A stretch of 64,000 nt of DNA. Source: Klebsiella pneumoniae. GTDB lineage: Bacteria; Pseudomonadota; Gammaproteobacteria; Pseudomonadales; UBA5518. Numbering within the stretch: the first letter of the stretch is position 1; every line of letters starts with the position of its first letter. A program made the position numbers and the translations under genes. The notes beneath the pieces were generated by a model, which worked only from the letters and a program-made list of their open reading frames with translations, ran no database searches and was not told where the DNA came from. The stretch is from assembly GCA_945862145.1 (NCBI GenBank), contig CAMAXE010000001.1, forward strand, positions 1-64,000, given 5' to 3'. Shown here one piece after another: positions 7,551-16,634 of this stretch.

Positions 7551-9680
7551 TCAGCCTGCGTTCACCGCATCCACCGCGTCCATCGCGCTGCGCATGGCAC
7601 CCTCGATGTAGCCCACGCCGCGGCAATCGCCCACCTCGTGCACGCGGAAGCCCGCGGCACGGAAAGCCTCGGCCTGCGACAGATCGCCGGTGGCGCCCTT
7701 GGCCACGATCACATGATCGGCCTCGGCGACCTGTGCCTCTCCTTGCTTGCTGGTGAACAGCACGCGACCGGTCTCGATGCGGATCTCTTTGACGCCTGCG
7801 TGCAGCGCCAGGCCGTGCTCGCGCAGTTCCGCGAGCAGGCGCAGGCGTCGTACCAGCGTGAGCCCCGCACCGAGTCGGGGTTCGCTGTCTATCACGGTGA
7901 CACTGCGTCCGCGCTCGGACAGGAACTCGGCGAGTTCTAGCCCCACCAGCTCACCCCCGATGATCACGATGCGATCGCCGAGCGGCATCCAGGTGCGGGT
8001 GGCCTTGCGCACGAAATCCAGATTCGCCGTGAGGCCGGTGGCCGCACCCGCCTTGGTGGCGATGCGGGTGAAGAGCGAGGTCTTGCCGGCGAGCGCGTCC
8101 GAGCTTTCCCCGAGCATCATGTTGCGCATGTCATCGCCGCTGAAGACGTGGGGCAGCTCGGAGCCCGGGATATCCGGCATGTCGCGGCGCGCCCCCGTGG
8201 CTATCACCACCTCGTCGATCCGGAGTTCTGCGAGCACCGCGGGCGTGGCGGTTGAGGACAGGCGCACCTGCACGTTGGATTCCTCCACGCGTGCGCGCAG
8301 CCAGTCGAGCAGCGGCTCGTTGGCGGCGTAGGCGAGCGAGGCAAAGCGCAGCGTCCCACCCAGCCGGTCGCTGCGCTCGAACAGCACCACGTGGTGGCCG
8401 TCCTTCGCGAGGCGTCTTGCTGTCTCCATGCCGCCGGGTCCACCGCCGACCACGGCGATACGCTTGGGCGCAGCGGCCTTGGGCGGGTCCAGACGCAGGT
8501 ACTCGATACCGAGCTCAGGGTTCACCGCGCAACAGGTGGACTCCAGCGTGTAGATCTTGCTGACACAGGTGTAGCAGTACACGCAGGGGCGGATCTCGTC
8601 TTCGCGGCCCTCGGTGAGTTTGCGTGGCAGTTCAGGGTCGGCCAGCAGCTTGCGGCCCATGGCGAGATAGTCAAAGTGACCGGCGGCGATCTCGCGGTCG
8701 GCGTGCTCGGGCTCGACGCGGCCGGAGGCGATCACCGGGATCGACACGACCTGTTTGATTGCCAGCGCGGCAGGGAGATTGCAGTTGGGCTCGTGGGGAA
8801 TATTGGAGGCCGAGTGGAGTTTTCCTTGTCCGGTGTCGTGGTAGGCGCTCACGGTGATCGCATCCGCGCCGGCTTCCTCCACGAGGCGCGCGGTGACCTT
8901 GGCGTGCTCCAGCGTGATGCCGCCTTCCTTGCCCACCTCGCGCGAGTCGAGCTTCACCCACACGGCGAAGTCCGGCCCCACGGCCGCGCGCACCGCGCGT
9001 ATCACCTCGAGCAGGAAGCGGGAGCGGTTCTCGGTGCTGCCGCCGTATTCGTCGGTGCGCTTGTTGGTTTTCGGTGAGAGGAACGAGGAGAGGAGGTAGC
9101 CGTGGCCGCCGTGGATCTCGACGCCATCACAACCCGCCGTCTTTGCGCGGCGCGCGCCGGCGGCATACTGGCTCACCACCAGCGCGATGTCCTCGTGCGT
9201 GAGGACCTTGTAGCTCGGGATGCCGGCGCTCGCAAAGGACTGCAGCTCCGGCAGCAGGAAACCATCGACGAAATCGCCCTTCATGGGCTCCGGTATCGAG
9301 GGGCACCACTGCGGGCGCCCGGCCCGCGTGTCGTCGCCCGCTACCAGCCCGCCCTGATGGAGTTGCACTGCGAACTTGGCGCCGTGGCGGTGCACGGCAT
9401 CAACCACACGTTTCAGTCCCGGTATGTAGCGGTCATCGGAAATGGCTACTTGCCGAGGCTGTACCTGACCGACTGGATAGGCCACGCCGCAGGCGCCCGA
9501 GATGATCAGCGCCACGCCGCCCTTTGCCTGTTCCTCGTGGTAGTGCAGCACGCGCTCGCCGCTTGAGCCATCTTCCTCGCCGAAGTTGACGCCCATCGCC
9601 GTCAGGATCATGCGGTTACGCAGTTCCATGGCGCCGATACGCCCGGGCTTCAGCAGATTGGGATAGGAAAAAATGGCCAT
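7551..9680 (-). CDS. NADH:flavin oxidoreductase / 2,4-dienoyl-CoA-reductase-like Fe-S flavoenzyme
   Basis: 709 aa. An N-terminal FMN-binding old-yellow-enzyme TIM barrel (about 1-370) has the usual YPNLLKPGRIGAMELRNRMI start and the active-site stretch GVEIHGGHGYLLSSFLSPKTN. A cysteine cluster (CVYCYTC, then C further on, about 375-395) binds a 4Fe-4S centre. A C-terminal FAD/NAD domain (from about 415) opens with the dinucleotide motif GGGPGGMETARRLA. This is the FadH/BaiCD/trimethylamine-dehydrogenase architecture, which reduces alpha,beta-unsaturated carbonyls and enoyl-CoAs. A paralogue lies at 16635-18686. Given the neighbours, a role in steroid or terpenoid ring reduction is plausible but unproven. 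Confidence 0.92.
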   Translation of the reverse strand: MAIFSYPNLLKPGRIGAMELRNRMILTAMGVNFGEEDGSSGERVLHYHEEQAKGGVALIISGACGVAYPVGQVQPRQVAISDDRYIPGLKRVVDAVHRHGAKFAVQLHQGGLVAGDDTRAGRPQWCPSIPEPMKGDFVDGFLLPELQSFASAGIPSYKVLTHEDIALVVSQYAAGARRAKTAGCDGVEIHGGHGYLLSSFLSPKTNKRTDEYGGSTENRSRFLLEVIRAVRAAVGPDFAVWVKLDSREVGKEGGITLEHAKVTARLVEEAGADAITVSAYHDTGQGKLHSASNIPHEPNCNLPAALAIKQVVSIPVIASGRVEPEHADREIAAGHFDYLAMGRKLLADPELPRKLTEGREDEIRPCVYCYTCVSKIYTLESTCCAVNPELGIEYLRLDPPKAAAPKRIAVVGGGPGGMETARRLAKDGHHVVLFERSDRLGGTLRFASLAYAANEPLLDWLRARVEESNVQVRLSSTATPAVLAELRIDEVVIATGARRDMPDIPGSELPHVFSGDDMRNMMLGESSDALAGKTSLFTRIATKAGAATGLTANLDFVRKATRTWMPLGDRIVIIGGELVGLELAEFLSERGRSVTVIDSEPRLGAGLTLVRRLRLLAELREHGLALHAGVKEIRIETGRVLFTSKQGEAQVAEADHVIVAKGATGDLSQAEAFRAAGFRVHEVGDCRGVGYIEGAMRSAMDAVDAVNAG

Positions 9681-9811
9681 CTTGGGTTCTGGGTTCCGGG
9701 TGGCTGCAGGGGAGGCTAGGGTACCGCTGCCCGGTGAGGCCGGCTATCCCCGCATGCCGTTGCGCACGGGTTTTTCCGGCCGCGGGCGGCATTGGCGGAA
9801 TGCGTGTCTGC

Positions 9812-12445
9812 TCAGCTGGTGCGGGCCTTGGCGATCAGGATTCCGGCGGCCTCGTAGTCGTAGTGGTCGATGGCATCGAGCACGGCTTCGGTCACGTCAC
9901 CCAGGCAGCGCCGGAGCAGGTCGGCGTTGTCGTGGGCGAGGCGCTGGCAGCTGAGATCGTCCGTGGCCAGGAGGCGGGTCAGTTCCTCCAGCATGGGGCT
10001 GGCTGCAGCGCGTTCTTCGGCGGTTGCCGGGACCCGCGCTGCCGGTGCCTGAGGTTCCGGGGGCCAATGTATGGCCCCGTCGTCGCGGGGATCCGGCAGC
10101 CAGGCGAGCAGGGCCTCCTGCAACACCTGTGGCGAGATGGGCTTGGGCACGAAGCCGTTCATCCCGGCCTCGAGACAGGCGGTCCGGTCGTTGTCAAAAG
10201 CGTTTGCGGTGAGTGCGATCACCGGCAGGCTCGCGCGTTCCGGCAACGCTCGAATGGCGCGTGTTGCCGCCAGGCCATCCATTTCGGGCATGTTGATATC
10301 CATCAATACCAGCGCGTACTCCTCGCTCGCCACTTTGCTCACGGCCTCGCGGCCGTTCTCGGCGGTGTCGATCAGGAGGCCGCTTCTGCTCAGCATCTCC
10401 GAGGCGACCTCGCGGTTAACGGCATCGTCCTCCACCAGCAGGATGCGCTTGCCAGCGTGCTGGCGGCGCAGCTGGTCGCGCCGCTCAGGGGAAGCGCCCG
10501 CCGCGTTGGGTGCCTTGCCGCGGTGAACCCGCGCGGTGAACCAGAAGCGGCTGCCTTCGCCTAGACGTGTCTCGAAGCCTGCATCCCCGCCCATCAGTCG
10601 CGCCAGCCGGCGCGTGATTGCGAGCCCGAGGCCCGAGCCGCCGTGACGGCGGGTGGTCGAGGCATCGGCCTGCACGAAGGTCTCGAACAGCCGCTGTGAA
10701 GCCTCGGGTCCGATCCCGGGGCCCGTGTCCTCGACCTCGAAGCGCAGCAGAAGCGTCTCGCCCGCATCTTCCGCCACGCCCGCTCGCAGCGAGACCTTGC
10801 CGCGTTCGGTGAATTTAACGGCGTTGCCGGCATAGTTCAGCAAGGCCTGCCGCATCCGCGTGGGATCCCCGCGCAGCCACTGCGGAACCCCGTTGTTCTC
10901 GACGCGCAGCTCGAGACCTTTCTCGCGCGCGGTCTCCGAGATCAGCACCTTTGCCTGGTCAAGCACCGAGGCGAGGCTGAAATCGGTGTCCTCGAGCTCG
11001 AGGCGGTCGGCCTCGATGCGCGAGAGGTCAAGGACATCGTTCAGCAGGCCAAGGAGATGTCGCCCCGCTGTTTCGACCTTGCTCAGGCGGTCTACCTGCA
11101 GGGGGTTGGCGTCGCGCCGTAGCAGGTAGGTCATGCCGAGGATGGCGTTCATCGGGGTGCGCAATTCATGGCTCATGGTTGCCAGGAAGGCACTCTTGGC
11201 CCGGTTTGCCGCCTCCGCGGCATCGCGTGCCTGTTCGAGTTCTGCGGTGCGCGAGGCCACCAGGCTCTCGAGGTGCAGGCGGTGCGTCGCGAGCTCTTTC
11301 TCGATGGCCTTGCGTGCGGTGATGTCGTGGTTCACGCCGCGCAGCCCTATCGGCTTGCCGTTCGCGTCAAGCACGGGTGTACCGGAGCTGAGACAGATCA
11401 TCTCGGTTCCATCTTTGCGGTAGAGAAGGTGTTCGATATTGGTGAACGTCCGGTTGACGAGCTGGAAGTTGGCGGAGGTTGCCGCCGCCCGCTCGGCGGG
11501 CATGAGCTCGAAGGCACTGCGCCCAAGCATCTCCTCCGGACGGAAGCCCAAGGTACGCTCAACGGTGGGCGAGACGAAGGTGTAGCGACGTTCGGCATCT
11601 ATCTCCCAGATCCAGTCCGCCGATATCTCGGCGATGTTGCGGAAGCGTTCCTCCGAGGTGCGTAGCGCTTTGTCTGCTTCCTCCAGTGCACGGAGCGGGG
11701 CGCCAAGCGCGTGTATCAAACGCCGGTAGGTGATGCCGAGCAGCACAGACAGCGCGACGGCAAGAATTGCTGCCGAGATCAGCAGGATGAAGGCCCAGCC
11801 GGTGAGGCGATCGACATCAGCCCGCGTGCGGGTCTCGAGCATTTCATGCAGGCGGTGGATTGGCGCCATGATCCGTGCCTTGGCGTCCCGGTAACTCTGG
11901 TCGAAGAGCATCTGCGTGGCGCGATGCCGCGCCTCCACGTCTCCGGGGGCGGGTTCATTCGCGAGCTGCATCGCCTTCTGCTCCACCGTGGCGAGCGCAT
12001 CGGATTCCTCAATTACCGCCTGCACGAGCTGCAGTTCCTGCGCGCTGAAGCCGATCTGGCGCATCAGATCAACCAGAGAAATGCTAGGTCCTTCATTGGG
12101 TGTGGGAGGCTTGCCGGTGCTGATCACCAGATCCCAGTAGACGTTGTCATAGTCCACGGGGCGTGGAAGGCGCCCGTCGCGTATATCGAGAACCTGCTGA
12201 TGGATTTCGCTGAAGATCGCATTGCCGGTGGCTACGTAGCCGCGGGCCGCAGTGCTGAGATCGGCGGAGGACTGGCGCAGCTCCTGGGCGAGGAAGAAGG
12301 AGTCGTGACGCTGCGCGAAGCTCAGGTCCAGCTCGCGTTGCGCGAGGCTGTAGAAGCCTATGGCCAGCAGGAAGACGGCAAAGAGGGCGCCCGCCACCCA
12401 CAGGTGCAAGGCGAGGCGCATGTTTCCGCGCTGCGACGCGATCAT
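9812..12445 (-). CDS. Hybrid sensor histidine kinase with PAS and receiver domains
   Basis: 877 aa. TM1 (about 10-32) and TM2 (about 214-240) bracket a roughly 180-residue periplasmic helical sensor region. A PAS domain (about 265-378) ends in the PAC-like NHDITARK. A coiled-coil linker (about 378-415) follows, then HisKA with the phospho-acceptor His426 in SHELRTPM. The ATPase domain has NAVKF, DTGPGIG and GGSGLGLAI. A receiver domain (about 667-785) has the phospho-acceptor Asp716 in LMDINMPEMDG. The last 90 residues are helical and might be a degenerate Hpt, but no clear Hpt histidine motif is seen. No separate response regulator is adjacent, so partner and signal are unknown. Confidence 0.93.
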   Translation of the reverse strand: MIASQRGNMRLALHLWVAGALFAVFLLAIGFYSLAQRELDLSFAQRHDSFFLAQELRQSSADLSTAARGYVATGNAIFSEIHQQVLDIRDGRLPRPVDYDNVYWDLVISTGKPPTPNEGPSISLVDLMRQIGFSAQELQLVQAVIEESDALATVEQKAMQLANEPAPGDVEARHRATQMLFDQSYRDAKARIMAPIHRLHEMLETRTRADVDRLTGWAFILLISAAILAVALSVLLGITYRRLIHALGAPLRALEEADKALRTSEERFRNIAEISADWIWEIDAERRYTFVSPTVERTLGFRPEEMLGRSAFELMPAERAAATSANFQLVNRTFTNIEHLLYRKDGTEMICLSSGTPVLDANGKPIGLRGVNHDITARKAIEKELATHRLHLESLVASRTAELEQARDAAEAANRAKSAFLATMSHELRTPMNAILGMTYLLRRDANPLQVDRLSKVETAGRHLLGLLNDVLDLSRIEADRLELEDTDFSLASVLDQAKVLISETAREKGLELRVENNGVPQWLRGDPTRMRQALLNYAGNAVKFTERGKVSLRAGVAEDAGETLLLRFEVEDTGPGIGPEASQRLFETFVQADASTTRRHGGSGLGLAITRRLARLMGGDAGFETRLGEGSRFWFTARVHRGKAPNAAGASPERRDQLRRQHAGKRILLVEDDAVNREVASEMLSRSGLLIDTAENGREAVSKVASEEYALVLMDINMPEMDGLAATRAIRALPERASLPVIALTANAFDNDRTACLEAGMNGFVPKPISPQVLQEALLAWLPDPRDDGAIHWPPEPQAPAARVPATAEERAAASPMLEELTRLLATDDLSCQRLAHDNADLLRRCLGDVTEAVLDAIDHYDYEAAGILIAKARTS

Positions 12446-12565
12446 TCCAGCATCGCTGCAGTGAGGCCTGGACGTGTGTTCAGTCTTGCGGGGTCCAGCG
12501 GCCTGCCTCTGTCTTGCGTGCCCAGCCAGTCTAGCGGGTTTACACCGGCAGAAGCGGGCCTTGTG

Positions 12566-13312
12566 TCAGGTCCGCATGAATTGCCCCCCATCGACGTTCA
12601 GCACGTGACCGGTTATCCAGGAGGCCTCGTCGGAGAGCAGGAACAGCGCTGCATTGGCCATATCGGTGGGCTGGCCCAAGCGGCCGATCGGCATGCTTTT
12701 GAGCATCATCTGGGCGTATTCCCCTGCATGCTTCTGCAGGGCGGGCGTGTCGGTGGGGCCGGGGGCGATGGCGTTGATGCGGATGTTGCGGGGCCCGAGT
12801 TCGCGGGCGAGTGAGCTCGTGATGCCGTTCATCGCCAGCTTGGCCACGCCATAGAAGCCCATGTGCATCCAGGCCGCGGTGGAGGACTGGTTGACGATGG
12901 CGCCGCCGCCGCGCTTTTCCATGTGGGGCAGGCAGGCACGAGTCATGATGACGCAGCCGTGGGCATTGATCCGCATGAAGTGCTCGAGATAAGCCATGTC
13001 GACATCGAGGTAACCCTCGACGCGCATGTCGTGGAAGATCGCGGCGTTGTTCACGAGGTAGTCGATACCACCGAAGCTTGCGGCGGCCGCATCGGCGCAG
13101 GCCTTGGCCGAGGCTTCGTCGCCCACGTCGCAGCGCAGCGCGAGCGCGGTGCCGCCGCCGGCGTTGATCGAATCGGCCACGCGCTGCCCGGCGCTCTCGT
13201 TGATCTCGGCGATAACCACGCGCATGCCCTGCGCCGCGAATGCGCGGGCATAGCCCTCGCCGATACCACCGCCCGCGCCCGTCACGACCACTACCTTGCC
13301 ATCGAAGTTCAT
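12566..13312 (-). CDS. Short-chain dehydrogenase/reductase (classical SDR)
   Basis: 248 aa. NAD(P)-dependent alcohol/ketone oxidoreductase. Cofactor motif TGAGGGIGEGYA at the N-terminus, NNAA at about residue 90, catalytic Ser in NQSSTAAW and Tyr-X3-Lys in FYGVAKLAMNG; the C-terminus DGGQFM is the usual SDR end. Acidic residue in VIAEINE after strand 2 suggests NAD preference. It lies 63 bp after another SDR gene on the same strand and is probably the last gene of the operon starting at 16499. Substrate unknown; a hydroxysteroid or terpenoid alcohol would fit the setting. Confidence 0.9.
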   Translation of the reverse strand: MNFDGKVVVVTGAGGGIGEGYARAFAAQGMRVVIAEINESAGQRVADSINAGGGTALALRCDVGDEASAKACADAAAASFGGIDYLVNNAAIFHDMRVEGYLDVDMAYLEHFMRINAHGCVIMTRACLPHMEKRGGGAIVNQSSTAAWMHMGFYGVAKLAMNGITSSLARELGPRNIRINAIAPGPTDTPALQKHAGEYAQMMLKSMPIGRLGQPTDMANAALFLLSDEASWITGHVLNVDGGQFMRT

Positions 13313-13375
13313 TGCGTATTCTCCTGCGTCATCAGATGTGTGTTGTGCGGTGCTGCCGCGCGCCCCGGGGCGCCC

Positions 13376-14167
13376 TCAGCCATCGCCCATGAGAAGGGAT
13401 TTGTCGGGCTTGGGGATGCGGATATTCGGCCGGACTTCCAGCAGGTCCACCGAGATCCCGGGTGGGCTCGCGAGGCACCATGCCACGCTGGCACCGACGT
13501 GCGTCACGTCCATGCCCACGTCCATCTCCGCGCCGCCGCGGTACCAGGCGTCGAGCGCGTCATTGAAGCGCCCGCCATCCCAGCCTGCGGCGAAGGCGGT
13601 GGGTGCATTGCCCGGGCGCAGTATCGTCACACCGATGCCGTCTGCTTGCAGTTCCCGGCGCATATCACGCGAGAAGCGCTCCACGGCGCGTTTGGTGGCG
13701 GCGTAGATCGACAGGTGCGACATCTCGTCATGGTGCTCGGCGCTGGCCGAGGAGATATTGACGATGCGCGGGTTGTCCCCGCCGCGCAGCAGCGGCACCG
13801 CCGCCTGAGAGCAGAACACGGTGCCGAGAAAATTAGTCTCGACCTGCAGGCGCACTTCCTGCTCCTGCAGTGTGTGCACCGAGCCGGGGCGCGCAAGGCC
13901 CGCATTGTTTACCAGCCCGTCGAGGCGTCCGAAATGGGCCTTGATGTGCGCGAAAGCCTGTGCCACTGCCGCCGTATCGCTGACATCGGCCACCACGCCG
14001 AGCGCATTGTCGGCGCCCAGTTCGGCTGCCGCTGTCTCGATGCTGCCTTGCTCGCGGCCGGTGATGCCGACCCGTGCGCCCGCACCGACCAGCGCGCGCG
14101 CGATCGCCGCGCCGAAGCCCCGCGAGGCGCCGGTCACGATATAGACGCGTCCCTGCAGCGGCAGCAT
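13376..14167 (-). CDS. Short-chain dehydrogenase/reductase (classical SDR)
   Basis: 263 aa. Motifs: TGASRGFGAAIA, NNAGLA, catalytic Ser in NISSASAE and YAATK. The C-terminus is longer than usual (ISVDLLEVRPNIRIP). The frame is open further upstream, but the SDR domain starts at MLPLQGRVYIVTG (14167), whose ATG overlaps the stop of the aldehyde dehydrogenase gene by one base. That overlap fixes the start and implies coupled translation. With the neighbouring ALDH, SDR and 3-hydroxyisobutyrate-dehydrogenase-like genes it forms one oxidation operon. Confidence 0.88.
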   Translation of the reverse strand: MLPLQGRVYIVTGASRGFGAAIARALVGAGARVGITGREQGSIETAAAELGADNALGVVADVSDTAAVAQAFAHIKAHFGRLDGLVNNAGLARPGSVHTLQEQEVRLQVETNFLGTVFCSQAAVPLLRGGDNPRIVNISSASAEHHDEMSHLSIYAATKRAVERFSRDMRRELQADGIGVTILRPGNAPTAFAAGWDGGRFNDALDAWYRGGAEMDVGMDVTHVGASVAWCLASPPGISVDLLEVRPNIRIPKPDKSLLMGDG

Positions 14168-15642
14168 CACAGGCCTATCGCCACGGTCTTGGTCTCGAGG
14201 TACTCCTCGAAACCCTCGGTTCCCATCTCGCGGCCTATGCCGCTTTGGCGGTAGCCGCCGAAGGGGGCGTCGGCGCCGTAGAAGTTGCCGCCGTTCACGT
14301 TCACGGTGCCGGTGCGCATGCGTTTCGCAAAGGCCAGTGCTCGCGACTCGCTGGCCGACCACACGCCACCCGAGAGCCCGAAAATCGAGTCGTTGGCGAT
14401 GGCGAGTGCTTCTTCCTCGGTGTCGTAGGCGATTACAGCGAGCACCGGCCCGAAGATCTCCTCCTGCGCGATCCGCATGTCGTTGCGCACATCCATGAAT
14501 ACCGTGGGCTCGACGTAGTAGCCCGTGGGCAGATGCGCCGGGCGACCGCCACCCAGCAGGATGCGCGCGCCTTCTTCCTTGCCGATGCGGATGTACTCGA
14601 GCACGCGTTCCATCTGCCGGCGATTCACCAGCGGGCCCATGATTTGCTGCTCGCTCGCGGGATCGCCGTAGGCGATGAAGCCGAAGTACTGTTGGAGGAT
14701 TTCCTCGACCTCCATCTGGCGGCTGCGGGGGATCAGCAGGCGGGTTGCGATGGCGCAACCCTGGCCGGCGTGGAAGCACACGGCCAGCGCCGAGAGCAGT
14801 CCTTTCTGCAGGTCGGCGTCGGGCAGCATCACGTTGGCGGATTTGCCGCCCAGTTCCAGAAACACTTTTTTCACGGTGGCTGCCGCCATGGCCATGATGT
14901 CGCGGCCCACCTGGGTGGAGCCGGTAAAGGAGATCATGTCCACCCGTGGATCACGCACCAGCTGCTCGCCTACCTCGCGCGGGTCCGCCGCGGTAATCAC
15001 ATTGAACACGCCTGCGGGGATGTCGGTGTGCTCGGCCACGATGCGGCCGAACTCGGTGGCGGACCAGGGCGTGTCGGGTGCCGCCTTCAGCACCACCGTG
15101 CAGCCGGCGGCTAGCGCAGGCGTGCACTTGGCAAGATTGATCTGCAGCGGCACGTTCCAGGGCGTGATCGCACCCACCACGCCGATCGCCTCCTTGCACA
15201 CGATGCGGCGGCTGCGCACGCCGAGGATCGTGGCCTCGCCGAGATCGCGCTCCCAGGCGTAAGAGGGCAGAAAACCCAGCAGCCAGTCGCCGAAACCGAT
15301 GGGCACATCGCAGTGCGGGCCGCCGGCGCCGCAGATACCCATGGGCGCGCCAGTCTCGGCGGCGATCAGGGGGCGAAGGTGGTCCTTCGCGGCGTTGAGC
15401 GCGTCGCGCAACTGCGTTAGGCAGTGCAGGCGAAAGGCGTGGTTGGTGGACCAGTCGGTCTCGTCGAAGGCGCGGCGCGCGGCGGCGATGGCGGCGTCCA
15501 TGTCGGCGGGGCCTCCGTCTGCTACGTGGCCGATGGTCTCTTCGGTAGCGGGGTTGATGTTCGGGTAGAGGCGCCCGGACTGGGCCGGTAACAGCTTGCC
15601 GTCGATCAGCAGCCGGTTCTCGGCGGCGGGTAGGGTGGTCAT
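14167..15642 (-). CDS. Aldehyde dehydrogenase family protein
   Basis: 491 aa. NAD(P)-dependent oxidation of an aldehyde to the acid. The catalytic Glu lies in LELGGKSAN, the catalytic Cys in HAGQGCAIATR, and the cofactor segment is TPWNVPLQ with FTGSTQVGR. Full length for the superfamily. The start at 15642 overlaps the stop of the upstream dehydrogenase gene (ATGA), and its own stop overlaps the next start, so it sits mid-operon. The substrate is not predictable from these motifs. The combination with two SDRs suggests stepwise alcohol-to-acid oxidation. Confidence 0.93.
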   Translation of the reverse strand: MTTLPAAENRLLIDGKLLPAQSGRLYPNINPATEETIGHVADGGPADMDAAIAAARRAFDETDWSTNHAFRLHCLTQLRDALNAAKDHLRPLIAAETGAPMGICGAGGPHCDVPIGFGDWLLGFLPSYAWERDLGEATILGVRSRRIVCKEAIGVVGAITPWNVPLQINLAKCTPALAAGCTVVLKAAPDTPWSATEFGRIVAEHTDIPAGVFNVITAADPREVGEQLVRDPRVDMISFTGSTQVGRDIMAMAAATVKKVFLELGGKSANVMLPDADLQKGLLSALAVCFHAGQGCAIATRLLIPRSRQMEVEEILQQYFGFIAYGDPASEQQIMGPLVNRRQMERVLEYIRIGKEEGARILLGGGRPAHLPTGYYVEPTVFMDVRNDMRIAQEEIFGPVLAVIAYDTEEEALAIANDSIFGLSGGVWSASESRALAFAKRMRTGTVNVNGGNFYGADAPFGGYRQSGIGREMGTEGFEEYLETKTVAIGL

Positions 15643-16499
15643 GCGTCGTGGCCCTTGTTCATGAAAACGTCGTGGATCGTGCTGCGTGCGAGTTCGGTGG
15701 CCGGCAAGTGCAGGCCGAGGCTGCGGGCGGTTTCCAGCGCTGCGTCCAGATCTTTTTCGCCCAGCTTGCCGAAGGGGCCGAAGGCCGCCGCGAAGCCGGC
15801 CTCGCCCAGTTGCTCCTGCAGTTTTTCGCGGTTGGCGGCAAAGGCCACCATGCGGTCGTTGATCACACCGTTGCCGCGACCCACCTCGGCCAGTACATCG
15901 ATCGACAGCCCCGAGCGGGTGGCGATCGCGAGCGCCTCGCTCATGGCGATGAATTCGAGGTAGGTGATCAGGTTGTTGCAGAGCTTGAGCGCGATGCCGG
16001 CGCCGAGGGGGCCGGCGTGAATGATCGACTCCGCGGAGGTCTCCAGCACCGGGCGGCAGCGCTCCAGTACGGCGGCATCGCCGCCGACCATGTAGCACAG
16101 GAAATGCGGTTCCTTGCCGAGCCTGCCGCGGCTGACGGGTGCGTCGATCAGGTCGATACCGCGCGCTGCGGCATCTGCCGCCCAGCGCAGCAGCCCCGCC
16201 TGCGTCACGGTGCTGTGGACAGCGATCACGCTGCCGGGGGCCGTCTGCGCGAGCATGCCTGACTCGCCGTAGAGCAGGGCCTCGACGTCGCGGTCGTCAC
16301 GCACGCACAGTCCGATCACGCGGCAGTGGCGGGCGATCTGCGCCGGTGAGCCCGCGTGCGCGCCGAGCGCCACGAGTTCGTCTACCGGTGCCTGCTGGAC
16401 GTCGTACACCCACGCCTCGAGCGTGTCGCAGACGAGGTTGCGGGCCATCGGCTTGCCCATGTTGCCGAGGCCAATAAAGCCTACCGGTAGCCTGCTCAT
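15639..16499 (-). CDS. NAD(P)-dependent beta-hydroxyacid dehydrogenase (3-hydroxyisobutyrate dehydrogenase-like)
   Basis: 286 aa. The N-terminal Rossmann motif GFIGLGNMGKPMA, the substrate-binding DAPVSRG and the catalytic Lys in GAGIALKLCNNLI (GxxxKxxxN) define the beta-hydroxyacid dehydrogenase family. The alpha-helical C-terminal dimerisation domain is complete. It is the first gene of the minus-strand operon 16499-12566 and is divergent from a flavin reductase gene, with an inverted repeat in the shared promoter region. It may oxidise a 2-methyl-3-hydroxy acid such as one released from a branched side chain; this is inference. Confidence 0.9.
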   Translation of the reverse strand: MSRLPVGFIGLGNMGKPMARNLVCDTLEAWVYDVQQAPVDELVALGAHAGSPAQIARHCRVIGLCVRDDRDVEALLYGESGMLAQTAPGSVIAVHSTVTQAGLLRWAADAAARGIDLIDAPVSRGRLGKEPHFLCYMVGGDAAVLERCRPVLETSAESIIHAGPLGAGIALKLCNNLITYLEFIAMSEALAIATRSGLSIDVLAEVGRGNGVINDRMVAFAANREKLQEQLGEAGFAAAFGPFGKLGEKDLDAALETARSLGLHLPATELARSTIHDVFMNKGHDA

Positions 16500-16566
16500 G
16501 CGCTGACCCTGTTCGAGTGGTTGGAAGGTCTGCGGCGGATGCTAGGCAGTGCGCCGCGATACTGTC

Positions 16567-16598
16567 AACGTTGCTTTACCGAAAAGGCAAGCAATGTT
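16567..16598. promoter_or_regulatory. Inverted repeat in the divergent promoter region (candidate operator)
   Basis: AACGTTGCTT, 12 bp, then AAGCAATGTT: 9 of 10 arm positions are complementary. It lies 68 bp upstream of the minus-strand operon start (16499) and 37 bp upstream of the plus-strand start (16635). It differs from the 24-bp palindrome found further right, so it would be bound by a different regulator. Confidence 0.5.
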
Positions 16599-16634
16599 AC
16601 CTTCCGGCGATCGAGCCTCCGGGTGCGCCTGCGC